Positions 36,888 to 44,596 of a stretch of 64,000 bases of DNA are shown here, in pieces. Both the position numbers and the translations under genes were made by a program. The notes beneath the pieces are model-generated. The model searched no databases, had not been told where the DNA came from, and saw nothing but the letters and a program-made list of their open reading frames with translations. The stretch comes from Alishewanella aestuarii B11 (lineage in GTDB: Bacteria > Pseudomonadota > Gammaproteobacteria > Enterobacterales > Alteromonadaceae), in contig NZ_ALAB01000021.1 of assembly GCF_000280055.1 (NCBI RefSeq), positions 1 through 64,000 on the forward strand. Direction: 5' to 3'. How positions within the stretch are numbered: the first letter of the stretch is position 1; each line of letters starts with the position of its first letter.

Positions 36888-37781
36888 ATGGCAAAAGTAG
36901 CTTTTATTGGTTTAGGTAATATGGGCGGCCCGATGGCGGTCAATCTGGTTAAAGCCGGTCATCAGGTTACGGCTTTTGACTTATCGGTCAATGCATTGGC
37001 CCAGGTAAAAGCCGAAGGGGCAGCCGTGGCCAGCTCGGCAGCTGATGCCGTTGCCGGCGCTGACTTTGTGATTTCGATGCTGCCTGCGGCGAAACATGTA
37101 CTGAGCTTGTATCTGGGGGAGCAGGGCATTGCTACCCACATCGATAAAAAAGCGCTGGTAATTGATTGCTCGACTATCGATGCGGACAGTGCCCGTAAAC
37201 TTGGCGCAGCTTTGGCTGAGCAAGGTCTGGCCTTTATTGATGCGCCGGTTTCCGGTGGTGTCGGCGGTGCTAAAGCCGGTACCTTAACTTTTATCGTCGG
37301 CGGCAGTGACGCAGATTTTGAGCGGGCGAAAACCGTACTTGGCAATATGGGGAAAAACCTGTTTCATGCCGGCGCGGTTGGCGCCGGGCAGGTCGCAAAA
37401 ATTTGCAACAATATGCTGCTCAGTATCCTGATGGTTGGTACCTCAGAAGCGCTACAAATGGGGATTGATAACGGTCTGGATCCGAAGGTCTTGTCGGAGA
37501 TTATGCTAAAAAGCTCGGGCCGTAACTGGACCCTGGAATTATATAACCCTTGCCCGGATGTGCTGCCAAATGTGCCGTCATCTAATGGCTATCAGGGCGG
37601 CTTTATGGTCGATTTGATGGTAAAGGATCTGGGTCTGGCGCTGGAAGCGTCGCTGCAAAGTGGCAGCAGTACGCCGCTGGGGGCCCTGGCGCGTAGCTTG
37701 TATGTGGCGCATCAGCGGGCCGGCAATGGTAAGCTGGATTTTTCCAGTATCTTCACCGCCTTCGAAAAAGTTAAGAATTAA
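36888..37781 (+). CDS. mmsB: 3-hydroxyisobutyrate dehydrogenase
   Basis: This 297-residue NAD-dependent enzyme makes methylmalonate semialdehyde, the MmsA substrate. Motifs: GLGNMGGPMA (residue 7 on), DAPVSGGVGGAKAG near residue 120 and the catalytic lysine in GAGQVAKICNN near residue 170. An AAGGA ribosome binding site is nine bases before the start. A 450-base palindromic repeat separates it from the SDR gene that follows. Confidence 0.94.
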   Translation: MAKVAFIGLGNMGGPMAVNLVKAGHQVTAFDLSVNALAQVKAEGAAVASSAADAVAGADFVISMLPAAKHVLSLYLGEQGIATHIDKKALVIDCSTIDADSARKLGAALAEQGLAFIDAPVSGGVGGAKAGTLTFIVGGSDADFERAKTVLGNMGKNLFHAGAVGAGQVAKICNNMLLSILMVGTSEALQMGIDNGLDPKVLSEIMLKSSGRNWTLELYNPCPDVLPNVPSSNGYQGGFMVDLMVKDLGLALEASLQSGSSTPLGALARSLYVAHQRAGNGKLDFSSIFTAFEKVKN

Positions 37782-37812
37782 CACTGAGAAAACTTTCTCC
37801 GAACCGCGGGAT

Positions 37813-38196
37813 GACTGCGTACATTTTTTCTGAGACACGCCGTGAACCGTCCCTGGGGCTCGATTGTGAATATCATCCATGATATTCACCGGAGGCCAGC
37901 AGGGCTGTCCAAATTCGTTCCCGACGAATTTGTCCGGCCATCCATGGCCTCCAACGGTCTCAGAAAAAAGTACATCCGCCATCCCGCTTACTACGGATGT
38001 ATCCTTAGATTTTCATCTGAGACAGATGCGGATGTACTTTTTTGACGGAACGTCTTTCGCATAGATGCGAAAGAGACAAATTCGTCGGGAACGAATTTGA
38101 ACAGCGGCACGCTGACCCTAAGGGCAAACTTCAGGATGAAGTTTGTAACCCTACATGGATGTATTCACGGCGTGTCCGGCAAAAAATGTACGCAGT
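37813..38196. repeat. large composite palindrome built of A-type hairpin modules
   Basis: Outer arms ACTGCGTACATTTTTT...ACACGCCGTGAA (37814-37846) and their complement (38164-38196) match at most positions. Inside lie two opposed sub-elements: the left pairs TTTTTTCTGAGAC with GTCTCAGAAAAAA, the right pairs GTACTTTTTTGACGG with CCGGCAAAAAATGTAC. Small hairpins include GTGAATATCATCCATGATATTCAC (37866-37889), GGCCATCCATGGCC, AAATTCGT/ACGAATTT twice, TTTCGCATAGATGCGAAA and AAACTTCAGGATGAAGTTT. These are the same modules as in the A units at 19-27 kb, partly inverted. It fills the mmsB-to-SDR gap. Confidence 0.85.
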
Positions 38197-38231
38197 ATCT
38201 GTCGTAGCCTGATAGAAGTGGTGAATTTATT

Positions 38232-38990
38232 ATGAACTTAAAAGATAAAACAATAGTAATTACCGGTGGCGCCCAGGGCTTAGGCCTGGAAATGGCGCGG
38301 ATGTGTGCTGCAGAGGGTGCCAAACTGGCGCTACTGGATATGAACCCGGAGCAGCTGGCAGCGGCGAAGGCGGAGCTGTCAGCGCAAACCCAGGTGGCAG
38401 TCTACGTTGCTAACGTGGCGGATGAGGCGCAGGTCGAAGCCACTTTTGCGCAAATCGATGCAGACTTTAACGGTATCGATGGCTTGATTAACAACGCCGG
38501 TATTTTACGTGATGGCCTGCTGCTGAAAGTTAAAGACGGTGAACTGGTTGCCAAGATGCCATTACAACAGTTCCAATCGGTGATTGATGTTAACCTGACC
38601 GGGGTATTCCTGTGTGGTCGGGAAGCCGCTGCGCTAATGGTTAAACACGGTCGTAAGGGGGTTATTATCAATATGTCGAGCGTGGCCCGTGCCGGTAATA
38701 TGGGGCAAACGAACTATGCTGCCTCTAAAGCCGGGGTCGTGGCGATGACGGTCACCTGGGCACGTGAATTGGGTCGTTATGGCATCCGCGTGGGCGCTAT
38801 TGCCCCTGGCGTGATCCGCACCGCGATGACCGATGCCATGAAGCCGGAAGCGCGCGAGCGCCTGGAAAAAATGAAACCGGTTGGCCGTTTAGGTGAAGCT
38901 GCAGAGATTGCCCATACCGCTAAGTATATCTTTGAAAACGATTTCTTCACTGGTCGGGTGGTAGAAATTGACGGTGGTATCAGCTTCTAA
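38232..38990 (+). CDS. SDR-family oxidoreductase of the valine operon
   Basis: This 252-residue short-chain dehydrogenase has the TGGAQGLG cofactor loop near residue 11, NNAGI near residue 87, a catalytic serine (NMSSVAR) and the YAASKAG tyrosine-lysine pair near residue 160. Similar genes end the valine operon in related gammaproteobacteria, where they are annotated as 3-ketoacyl-ACP reductase or 3-hydroxyacyl-CoA dehydrogenase; the true substrate is unknown. It ends with a terminator 24 bases later. Confidence 0.87.
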   Translation: MNLKDKTIVITGGAQGLGLEMARMCAAEGAKLALLDMNPEQLAAAKAELSAQTQVAVYVANVADEAQVEATFAQIDADFNGIDGLINNAGILRDGLLLKVKDGELVAKMPLQQFQSVIDVNLTGVFLCGREAAALMVKHGRKGVIINMSSVARAGNMGQTNYAASKAGVVAMTVTWARELGRYGIRVGAIAPGVIRTAMTDAMKPEARERLEKMKPVGRLGEAAEIAHTAKYIFENDFFTGRVVEIDGGISF

Positions 38991-39013
38991 GCTGTTGTTT
39001 TCTCTTTGCTCAA

Positions 39014-39038
39014 GAAAAGGCGCTGCGGCGCCTTTTTT
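39014..39038 (+). terminator. Rho-independent terminator of the valine operon
   Basis: AAAAGGCGC pairs with GCGCCTTTT across a four-base TGCG loop, followed by further T residues. It lies 24 bases beyond the SDR stop. Confidence 0.92.
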
Positions 39039-39124
39039 AATTGTATTATTGAGTTGCAGTATTTATATTGAGATTTAACATTTTGTGGTGCAATAACGCA
39101 TCACTTTTGCACCAGAGGCGCGCA

Positions 39125-39364
39125 ATGACGAGACAGAGTGTAACACTTAGCCAAGCGAACGAGCAGTGGCTACAAGAAAAAGTGCAGAATGCTCATGAAT
39201 ACAACAGTAAAAGTGAGCTGATCAACGAGTTAATCCGCAAAGCGAGGCGAGCTGATGCCATCAATCAAAAACTCGCGGCAGCAGAAGCGGCCGGCTTTAC
39301 TGATAAAAGTGCGGAGCAAATACTTGCAGAGTTTAAAAAAAAGCTGCTGATTAGGGCGTGTTGA
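39125..39364 (+). CDS. parD: ParD-type antitoxin, C-terminus altered by a MITE insertion
   Basis: The 79-residue protein has an N-terminal ribbon-helix-helix (RQSVTLSQANEQWLQEKVQN, residues 3-22) and a toxin-binding C-terminal helix, the ParD pattern. The last four codons (IRAC) and the stop are partly supplied by the inverted repeat of an inserted element at 39354. Removing the element and one copy of its TA duplication would give an ending LLIND followed by a stop that overlaps the ATG of parE. The protein may still be functional, since only the extreme C-terminus is changed. Confidence 0.82.
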   Translation: MTRQSVTLSQANEQWLQEKVQNAHEYNSKSELINELIRKARRADAINQKLAAAEAAGFTDKSAEQILAEFKKKLLIRAC

Positions 39365-39664
39365 CGTTTGCTGCTTGTTTTTGCAGCCGTTTGGCTGGTG
39401 TTTATACAAGGCAGAGCTTGTGATGTGTAGTTATTCTACATGAGCAAGCGATAACGCAGTAGAAACGCCAGCCAAACGCTGCCCGAAGGGTTCACGCTGG
39501 CGGCGCTTTGCTCTTTGTGGCCTGCATGGATGCAGGTCAGGGGCGAGAGCAGGACGCGGTAGCTTCACTCGTCACTTATTTAGAATAACTAAACTGCGCT
39601 CCTCGTTTCGCGATCAAAGCGCCGCAGTGTGAACAAAATCTAAGCAGCAAACGTCAACACGCCC
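39354..39664. mobile_element. 311-bp MITE-like element inserted between parD and parE
   Basis: Perfect 23-bp terminal inverted repeats (GGGCGTGTTGACGTTTGCTG..., 39354-39376 and 39642-39664) are flanked by a TA duplication (39352-39353 and 39665-39666). There is no transposase gene inside. The interior has a second pairing (CGTTTGGCTGG with CCAGCCAAACG) and a CCTGCATGGATGCAGG hairpin (39522-39537) whose core is shared with the A and B repeats. The structure fits a non-autonomous TA-targeting element, mobilised by a transposase elsewhere. Confidence 0.87.
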
Positions 39665-39666
39665 TA

Positions 39667-39967
39667 ATGACTGAGTCTTATCAATATCGCTTATCAGAAT
39701 TAGCAGTCGCTGATTTAGAACGGATCTATGCTTTCGGGATTTGCAACTATGATATTTCGCAAGCGGATCTTTATTATTATGAATTTTTTTCAGATGTTTC
39801 AGAAAATAGCAGAAAATCCTTTTTTATTTCAAACGATTGATCACATAAGACCAGGATATAGACGCTGTCTTTGTGGTCGTGACCATATTTATTTTCGCAT
39901 TAATGGGCAATTAATTGAAATTATGGCAATAATAGGTTCTCAATCATTAGAGTTATGGCTACCTTAA
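39667..39967 (+). pseudogene. parE: ParE-type toxin, disrupted by a one-base frameshift
   Basis: The first 39 codons read as ParE (YRLSELAVADLERIYAF, then QADLYYYEFF). At a run of seven T residues (39784-39790) the frame shifts and a stop follows at 39838. If the run had six Ts the protein would continue in the other frame with FQMFQKIAENPFLF, RPGYRRCLCGRDHIYFRI and a normal end at 39967, giving about 99 residues. The toxin is therefore probably inactive unless slippage occurs at the T run. The ATG abuts the MITE end. Confidence 0.8.
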
Positions 39968-39985
39968 CCGGCGTACGGAGTTTAT

Positions 39986-40411
39986 ATGCGAGCTATCTTT
40001 ATAACCTTGTTATTATTAATGTCCTCTACTGCTTATGCTGATGATAGGGCCGAGCTGACTGCTTTACTGGCCGAGTTTTTGGATGGCGCGACCCGTAATG
40101 ACCCTGCGGTACACAATAAGTATTGGGCGGAAGAACTCATTTATACCAGTTCGGCCGGGCGACGTTTTGGCAAAGCCGAGTTAATGCAAGGGGTTAATAG
40201 TCGTGGTGAGCTACCAGCGGCTGAGATTAACATGCGTTATAGCAGCGAAGATCTGCAGATCCTGCAATATGGCGATACCGCAGTGGTCGCTTTTACCCTG
40301 GTTGGCACCTCAGCACAGGAAACCCTACGTTTTTTAAATAGCGGCACTTTCGTCAAACGTAATGGTAAATGGCAGGCAGTAAACTGGCAGGCCACCCGTA
40401 AGCTGGATTAA
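39986..40411 (+). CDS. exported NTF2-like / DUF4440-type protein
   Basis: This 141-residue protein has a signal peptide ending near AYADD (residue 18) and an NTF2-like fold pattern: RAELTALLAEFLDGATRNDPAVHNKYWAEE-type helices first, then strands ending NSGTFVKRNGKWQAVNWQATR. Small exported members often act as binding or isomerase-like proteins, but the substrate is unknown. It begins 18 bases after the parE remnant, with a weak ribosome binding site. Confidence 0.8.
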   Translation: MRAIFITLLLLMSSTAYADDRAELTALLAEFLDGATRNDPAVHNKYWAEELIYTSSAGRRFGKAELMQGVNSRGELPAAEINMRYSSEDLQILQYGDTAVVAFTLVGTSAQETLRFLNSGTFVKRNGKWQAVNWQATRKLD

Positions 40412-40501
40412 ATAAAGTTTTGCCAGGCGGCGATCTGAGGAAAAACTCTGAGCGTAAGCTAAGCTAGACTAACAAGCTGTCTAGCCAAGCAGGAGCTAAT
40501 T

Positions 40502-40798
40502 ATGCCTTATCATCGCGCAGAGCATCTTAATCATCAGGATGTACGGATTGACGAGCTGGTGGTGCATTCCTACGAAATGGGGGTCTATCTGGTCGAGGCC
40601 GACTACGATGGTCGTCGTGGTTTTTTGGTTAATGATGACAATCATCCACAGCGGTTTCAGAGTGTGGAGCAGGTTAAGCAATCGCTGAGTGATTGTACCG
40701 TGCGCCAGGCCTGGTTGGTGCATCAGTCGGCCTACGACGAGATGTGTGGTGGCCCGGAAAAGACTGACAACACTTTAAAAGTGCCGCTTTGGGTCTGA
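40502..40798 (+). CDS. small DUF6482-like protein
   Basis: This 98-residue cytoplasmic protein is rich in aromatic and acidic residues; no signal or membrane segment is seen. It resembles short gammaproteobacterial proteins grouped as DUF6482 (pattern YLVEADYDGRRGFLVN and a C-terminal RQAWLVHQSAYDEM). The function is unknown. An AGGAG ribosome binding site precedes the ATG. It is probably monocistronic. Confidence 0.7.
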   Translation: MPYHRAEHLNHQDVRIDELVVHSYEMGVYLVEADYDGRRGFLVNDDNHPQRFQSVEQVKQSLSDCTVRQAWLVHQSAYDEMCGGPEKTDNTLKVPLWV

Positions 40799-40844
40799 GT
40801 GGCTCCAGCTGAACCAATACTGGTTAGCTGAACCTGTTTATATG

Positions 40845-40881
40845 AGCACAGGCCTTGCGCTGATTGCGCCATGCCTGTGCT
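40845..40881. terminator. inverted repeat between converging genes, possible terminator
   Basis: AGCACAGGC (40845-40853) pairs with GCCTGTGCT (40873-40881). It lies between the converging DUF6482-like and pyruvyl transferase genes and could stop transcription from both sides. No long T run is present. Confidence 0.45.
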
Positions 40882-40895
40882 GAGTGTTTAATTGC

Positions 40896-42053
40896 TTAGA
40901 TGACTTGCGCCAGACGCTGCCACATTTTCTGGTTACGCTGTTTTAGCGTAGCCGCCCGCTCTGCCACCACTGCAGCTAAGGCATCTTTTTCGTGCAGTAG
41001 CTGCGCTAAGGCATCTAATAAGCTTTGCTCTGACAGTTCAGCAACACAAAAATCACCCATGCCAAAATCACTCATCATCGCATGATATTTATGGCTCCAG
41101 CTGGTAGCGATACAGGGGACACCCTGGCTGAGTGCATTTACTGCACCGTGAAAACGTGAACTGACCGCCAGCTCAGCCTTACCAATAAAATATTTTACCG
41201 CCAGCGGATCTTCGATTTGTACCAGGCCGCAGGGCGAACGGGCGGCAATTTCGGCGCATAGCTCAGCATCTTCCTTACCTTCGTGGTTGACCAGCACCGG
41301 CTGAATGCCCAATGCCGTCAGATAATCGGCCGCAGCAGCGAAAGCCGCAACATAGTCGCTGCGCATCGCTTCGGCATTGGCATGATTAAACTTGGAGACG
41401 ACCTTGGAATTTGGGATCAGCGCTGCGAAAGGCACATTCAGCTGTGGCACCTCGGCATTGGCTTCCGCGCTTAAACCGACGGTAAAGTCCGGGGTTAACA
41501 CCACATGCTCTGGCAGGACATCGACACAGCTTTGTAAATGTTGCAGCGATACCGGATCACGGACAAAAATCAGCCGTGCGTGCTGAATAATATCGCGCAT
41601 TGCCGCTTTACTCTCCTTAGAGCTAAAGGGGCCAAAGGCTTGCGGCATAAAGACAAAGGGTTTACCGGCTTTGCTAAAACGCACCACTTCTTTGGCGGTA
41701 TTCTGCAAGAAAGTCAGCGGCCACTGGTCACCATAAGCAAAGCCACTGGCCTCCAGAATCAGATCGACATCGCGCTCGGTAACCATACCGTAACGTTTAA
41801 ATAAACGTAGTAAAGGCCCAGGTAGTTTGCCCAGAACACCGGTGAGATCCAGGCCTTTGCGCCGGAATGAGAGTTTTTGCCAGGCGCCATGGCGGGCACG
41901 CTCCGGGTAAGGCAGATTGGGGCCGGGAGACAGCACCAGCTCAAAGGATTTATTCAGTTTTTTCAGGCCTTGCAAACAGGCCAATAGCATCAGATAGGCG
42001 CCTTTGTTACGGAATTGCACGCCTTTAATTTCGACAAAATAGGGTTTAGTCAT
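40896..42053 (-). CDS. polysaccharide pyruvyl transferase-family protein
   Basis: This 385-residue protein matches the CsaB/WcaK polysaccharide pyruvyl transferase family: an N-terminal GVQFRNKGAYLML stretch, the central FMPQAFGPFSS and C-terminal SSRFHGAVNALSQGVPCIA with the arginine-histidine pair. Such enzymes add pyruvate ketals to sugars in exopolysaccharides. It is the last gene of a three-gene minus-strand arm (wecA-like, flippase, pyruvyl transferase), 13 bases downstream of the flippase. Confidence 0.88.
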   Translation of the reverse strand: MTKPYFVEIKGVQFRNKGAYLMLLACLQGLKKLNKSFELVLSPGPNLPYPERARHGAWQKLSFRRKGLDLTGVLGKLPGPLLRLFKRYGMVTERDVDLILEASGFAYGDQWPLTFLQNTAKEVVRFSKAGKPFVFMPQAFGPFSSKESKAAMRDIIQHARLIFVRDPVSLQHLQSCVDVLPEHVVLTPDFTVGLSAEANAEVPQLNVPFAALIPNSKVVSKFNHANAEAMRSDYVAAFAAAADYLTALGIQPVLVNHEGKEDAELCAEIAARSPCGLVQIEDPLAVKYFIGKAELAVSSRFHGAVNALSQGVPCIATSWSHKYHAMMSDFGMGDFCVAELSEQSLLDALAQLLHEKDALAAVVAERAATLKQRNQKMWQRLAQVI

Positions 42054-42066
42054 AAGGTTTCCTTGA

Positions 42067-43374
42067 TCAGGCTTTTACCCGCAGCAGTTGCCAGAACTGT
42101 TCGCGGGTGCGCTTGGCGAAAAATAAAAAGAAGAAAGAGGCATAGGCATAAGAAATCAGCGTCGCCCAGGCGGCACCGACAATGCCGTACTGAGGGATTA
42201 GCCATAAATTCAGCCCGACATTTAAAAGCGCACCCATACCATGGCTAAATAGCGATAGTGGTTCTTGTTCGGTGATCACCAGGTGCTGGCCAATCAGATA
42301 ACGGACAAAGATAAAACAGCCGGACCAGATATGAATTTGTAATACGGTTACTGCGGCGCTAAAGGCTTCACCAAATAATAGCACCACTATCCAATCTGCT
42401 GTCAGGCTCATCACCACCGCGATCGCCAGGGCAGCACTAAAAAACAGCAGCGCAAAACGGCGTAGCTTGATTAAATAACCGTCCCAGCTTTTTTCATAGG
42501 CTTTTAGCATATCCGGGTAATAGCGCACGGCCAGCGTGGCCGGAAACACATACCACAGCTCCGACAAACGGCTGGCCGCGGCATAGATACCGGCTTGCTC
42601 AGTACCGGCCATTGCACCCAGCATCACAATATCAATTTTCAGATAGATAACAGAGACAATGCCGGATAACCACAGCCAGGATGAGCGTTGTAACAACTGC
42701 TTGCCATAGGCCAGGCTAAAGTATTTTGGGTGATAGCCCGGCCAGCGCTGTTGCTCTTCTTTAAAAGGCCGGTGTTTCTGGCGATAGATCCAATACTGGG
42801 CCTGCGCGACAATCAAAAACTCGCCGGCGTAAATCAGCAATAAACTGGCAATACCGAAGCCCTGATAGAGCAAAACCAGTTTTAAGCCAAAACTTACCAG
42901 TGAAATTATCGATTTAACATAGGCCGGGGTGCGGAAAGTTCCCTGATAATTCAGATAAAATTCAAACAGCAGAAAGCCAAAAAACGCCTGCAACATAAAC
43001 AGCAGCGGTATGGTATAGCTTAAATGGCCGCTAAAGAGTTCGCCATTAAGCAGGTAGAATAGCGCCAGCATCAGGGCGCCGCCGAGTAGCCCCAGCCCCA
43101 GCCGGATACTGACGGCGGTGTAGAGCATCGTCATGGCTTGCTGACCGCTATCTAGCTTAACCATTTGCCGCACGACCAGATTATTTAGTCCCATGCTGGT
43201 TAGCGGCACTAAAAAGGCACTCCACGCCATCACGATAGAGTATATACCCAGCTCACTGGCACCCAGCATGCGGGCGACAAAGATCGTCAGTACTGCACCG
43301 GCACTGAGTTTAACCAGCTTATCACCCAGCATCGCCGTAGCGCGGGCCAGTAAGATTTTTTTAAGCAGTTTCAA
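42067..43374 (-). CDS. Wzx-like oligosaccharide flippase
   Basis: This 435-residue polytopic membrane protein of the MOP/PST superfamily has about 12-14 hydrophobic segments and the family N-terminus (DKLVKLSAGAVLTIFVARML). It would move lipid-linked repeat units across the inner membrane. The start overlaps the wecA-like gene by four bases. Specificity cannot be told from sequence. Confidence 0.88.
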   Translation of the reverse strand: MKLLKKILLARATAMLGDKLVKLSAGAVLTIFVARMLGASELGIYSIVMAWSAFLVPLTSMGLNNLVVRQMVKLDSGQQAMTMLYTAVSIRLGLGLLGGALMLALFYLLNGELFSGHLSYTIPLLFMLQAFFGFLLFEFYLNYQGTFRTPAYVKSIISLVSFGLKLVLLYQGFGIASLLLIYAGEFLIVAQAQYWIYRQKHRPFKEEQQRWPGYHPKYFSLAYGKQLLQRSSWLWLSGIVSVIYLKIDIVMLGAMAGTEQAGIYAAASRLSELWYVFPATLAVRYYPDMLKAYEKSWDGYLIKLRRFALLFFSAALAIAVVMSLTADWIVVLLFGEAFSAAVTVLQIHIWSGCFIFVRYLIGQHLVITEQEPLSLFSHGMGALLNVGLNLWLIPQYGIVGAAWATLISYAYASFFFLFFAKRTREQFWQLLRVKA

Positions 43375-44432
43375 CCTTTGGCTCCCTGTAAACGGCGGCG
43401 TAGCGCCGATAGAATGCGCCAGACATTCTGCAATAGCTGGATATAACCGGCGAATAGCAGCAAAAACAGCAACAACATAATGCCCTCCGGGATCAGCAAA
43501 TACTCACCGATAATGCCGATACAGGCAAAGATACAAGCCAGAGCGGTAATCAGCGTTAACGATTCGCGGGAGTTCAGGCCCAGACGCAGCGAGATATGGT
43601 GTAAGTGTTCGCGATCGGCCTGAAAGGGGGACTGGCCTTTGCGGATCCGTCGCACCATAATAGCGACCATATCCATCAGCGGTATGGCAATTAACCACAG
43701 TGCAGTAACGGGCCGGAAACTGGCACTTTCACTCTGGGTGCCGACGATCAGCAGCCAGATCACAGAAAAACCAATTAACATGCTGCCGGCATCGCCCATA
43801 AAGATCTTTTTACCCGGCACCAGCTGTAAATTAAACGCCAGATACGGCAGCATAGCGCAGATCAGTACCATCGGTAGCAGCGCCTGTTCAACCTGACCCC
43901 ACAACAACATAAAGCCGGCAATGGCAACAAAACTAACCAGACTGAGCATGCCGGCTAAGCCATCAATACCATCCGTCATATTAAAGGCGTTAATGGCGGC
44001 AATTACTGCAATCAGCGTGACAGGAACACCGAGGAAACCAAGCCGGACATCACCAAAACCAAATAAATTGCCCAGATTGGCCAGATGTAAGTCTAATGCG
44101 AACACCATACCAGCACTGATTGCCAGTTGTACCGCCAGTCGCAGCTTTACACTCAGATCGAGAAAATCATCGAAAGCACCCAGAATGACCAGCGCACCGG
44201 CCAATGTTAGGTAGTAAGGTAATTGCAAACCATCAACCGAAAACAAGATAAAACCAATCAGGATACCGCTGTATATCGACAAGCCGCCGATTAACGGAAT
44301 GGCGCCCTGATGCTGTTTACGGCCACGCGGGATGTCAACCAGCCCGATCCGTTGTGACAGTGGGTAATAACCTAAAATTGCGAGCAGACAACCACAAAAA
44401 GCGGTTATCATAAGTAAGAGCTGCGCTGTCAT
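43371..44432 (-). CDS. undecaprenyl-phosphate sugar-1-phosphate transferase (WecA-like)
   Basis: The 353-residue membrane enzyme belongs to the MraY/WecA family. Diagnostic motifs are present: DDFLDL near residue 90 (metal and substrate), NAFNMTDGIDGLAG near residue 150 and the HLHH histidine cluster near residue 275. WecA enzymes load GlcNAc-1-phosphate, or a similar sugar phosphate, on undecaprenyl phosphate, initiating glycan synthesis. A 164-base gap separates it from the divergent plus-strand arm, so the two arms probably share a regulatory region. Confidence 0.9.
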   Translation of the reverse strand: MTAQLLLMITAFCGCLLAILGYYPLSQRIGLVDIPRGRKQHQGAIPLIGGLSIYSGILIGFILFSVDGLQLPYYLTLAGALVILGAFDDFLDLSVKLRLAVQLAISAGMVFALDLHLANLGNLFGFGDVRLGFLGVPVTLIAVIAAINAFNMTDGIDGLAGMLSLVSFVAIAGFMLLWGQVEQALLPMVLICAMLPYLAFNLQLVPGKKIFMGDAGSMLIGFSVIWLLIVGTQSESASFRPVTALWLIAIPLMDMVAIMVRRIRKGQSPFQADREHLHHISLRLGLNSRESLTLITALACIFACIGIIGEYLLIPEGIMLLLFLLLFAGYIQLLQNVWRILSALRRRLQGAKG

Positions 44433-44596
44433 AGTAGTTTCATTTTTATCATTTTTTGTTCAGCCGGCCGTCAGCTGATACTTGTTGTAATAATACTGCT
44501 AAGTCTACCAAGAAACGATGGTAGTACCATGATTAGCAAAAATAAAAATTTGTCGGGCCAGCCAAGGCCCGGTATTTAAATGGAGTAGCTAAGCCA

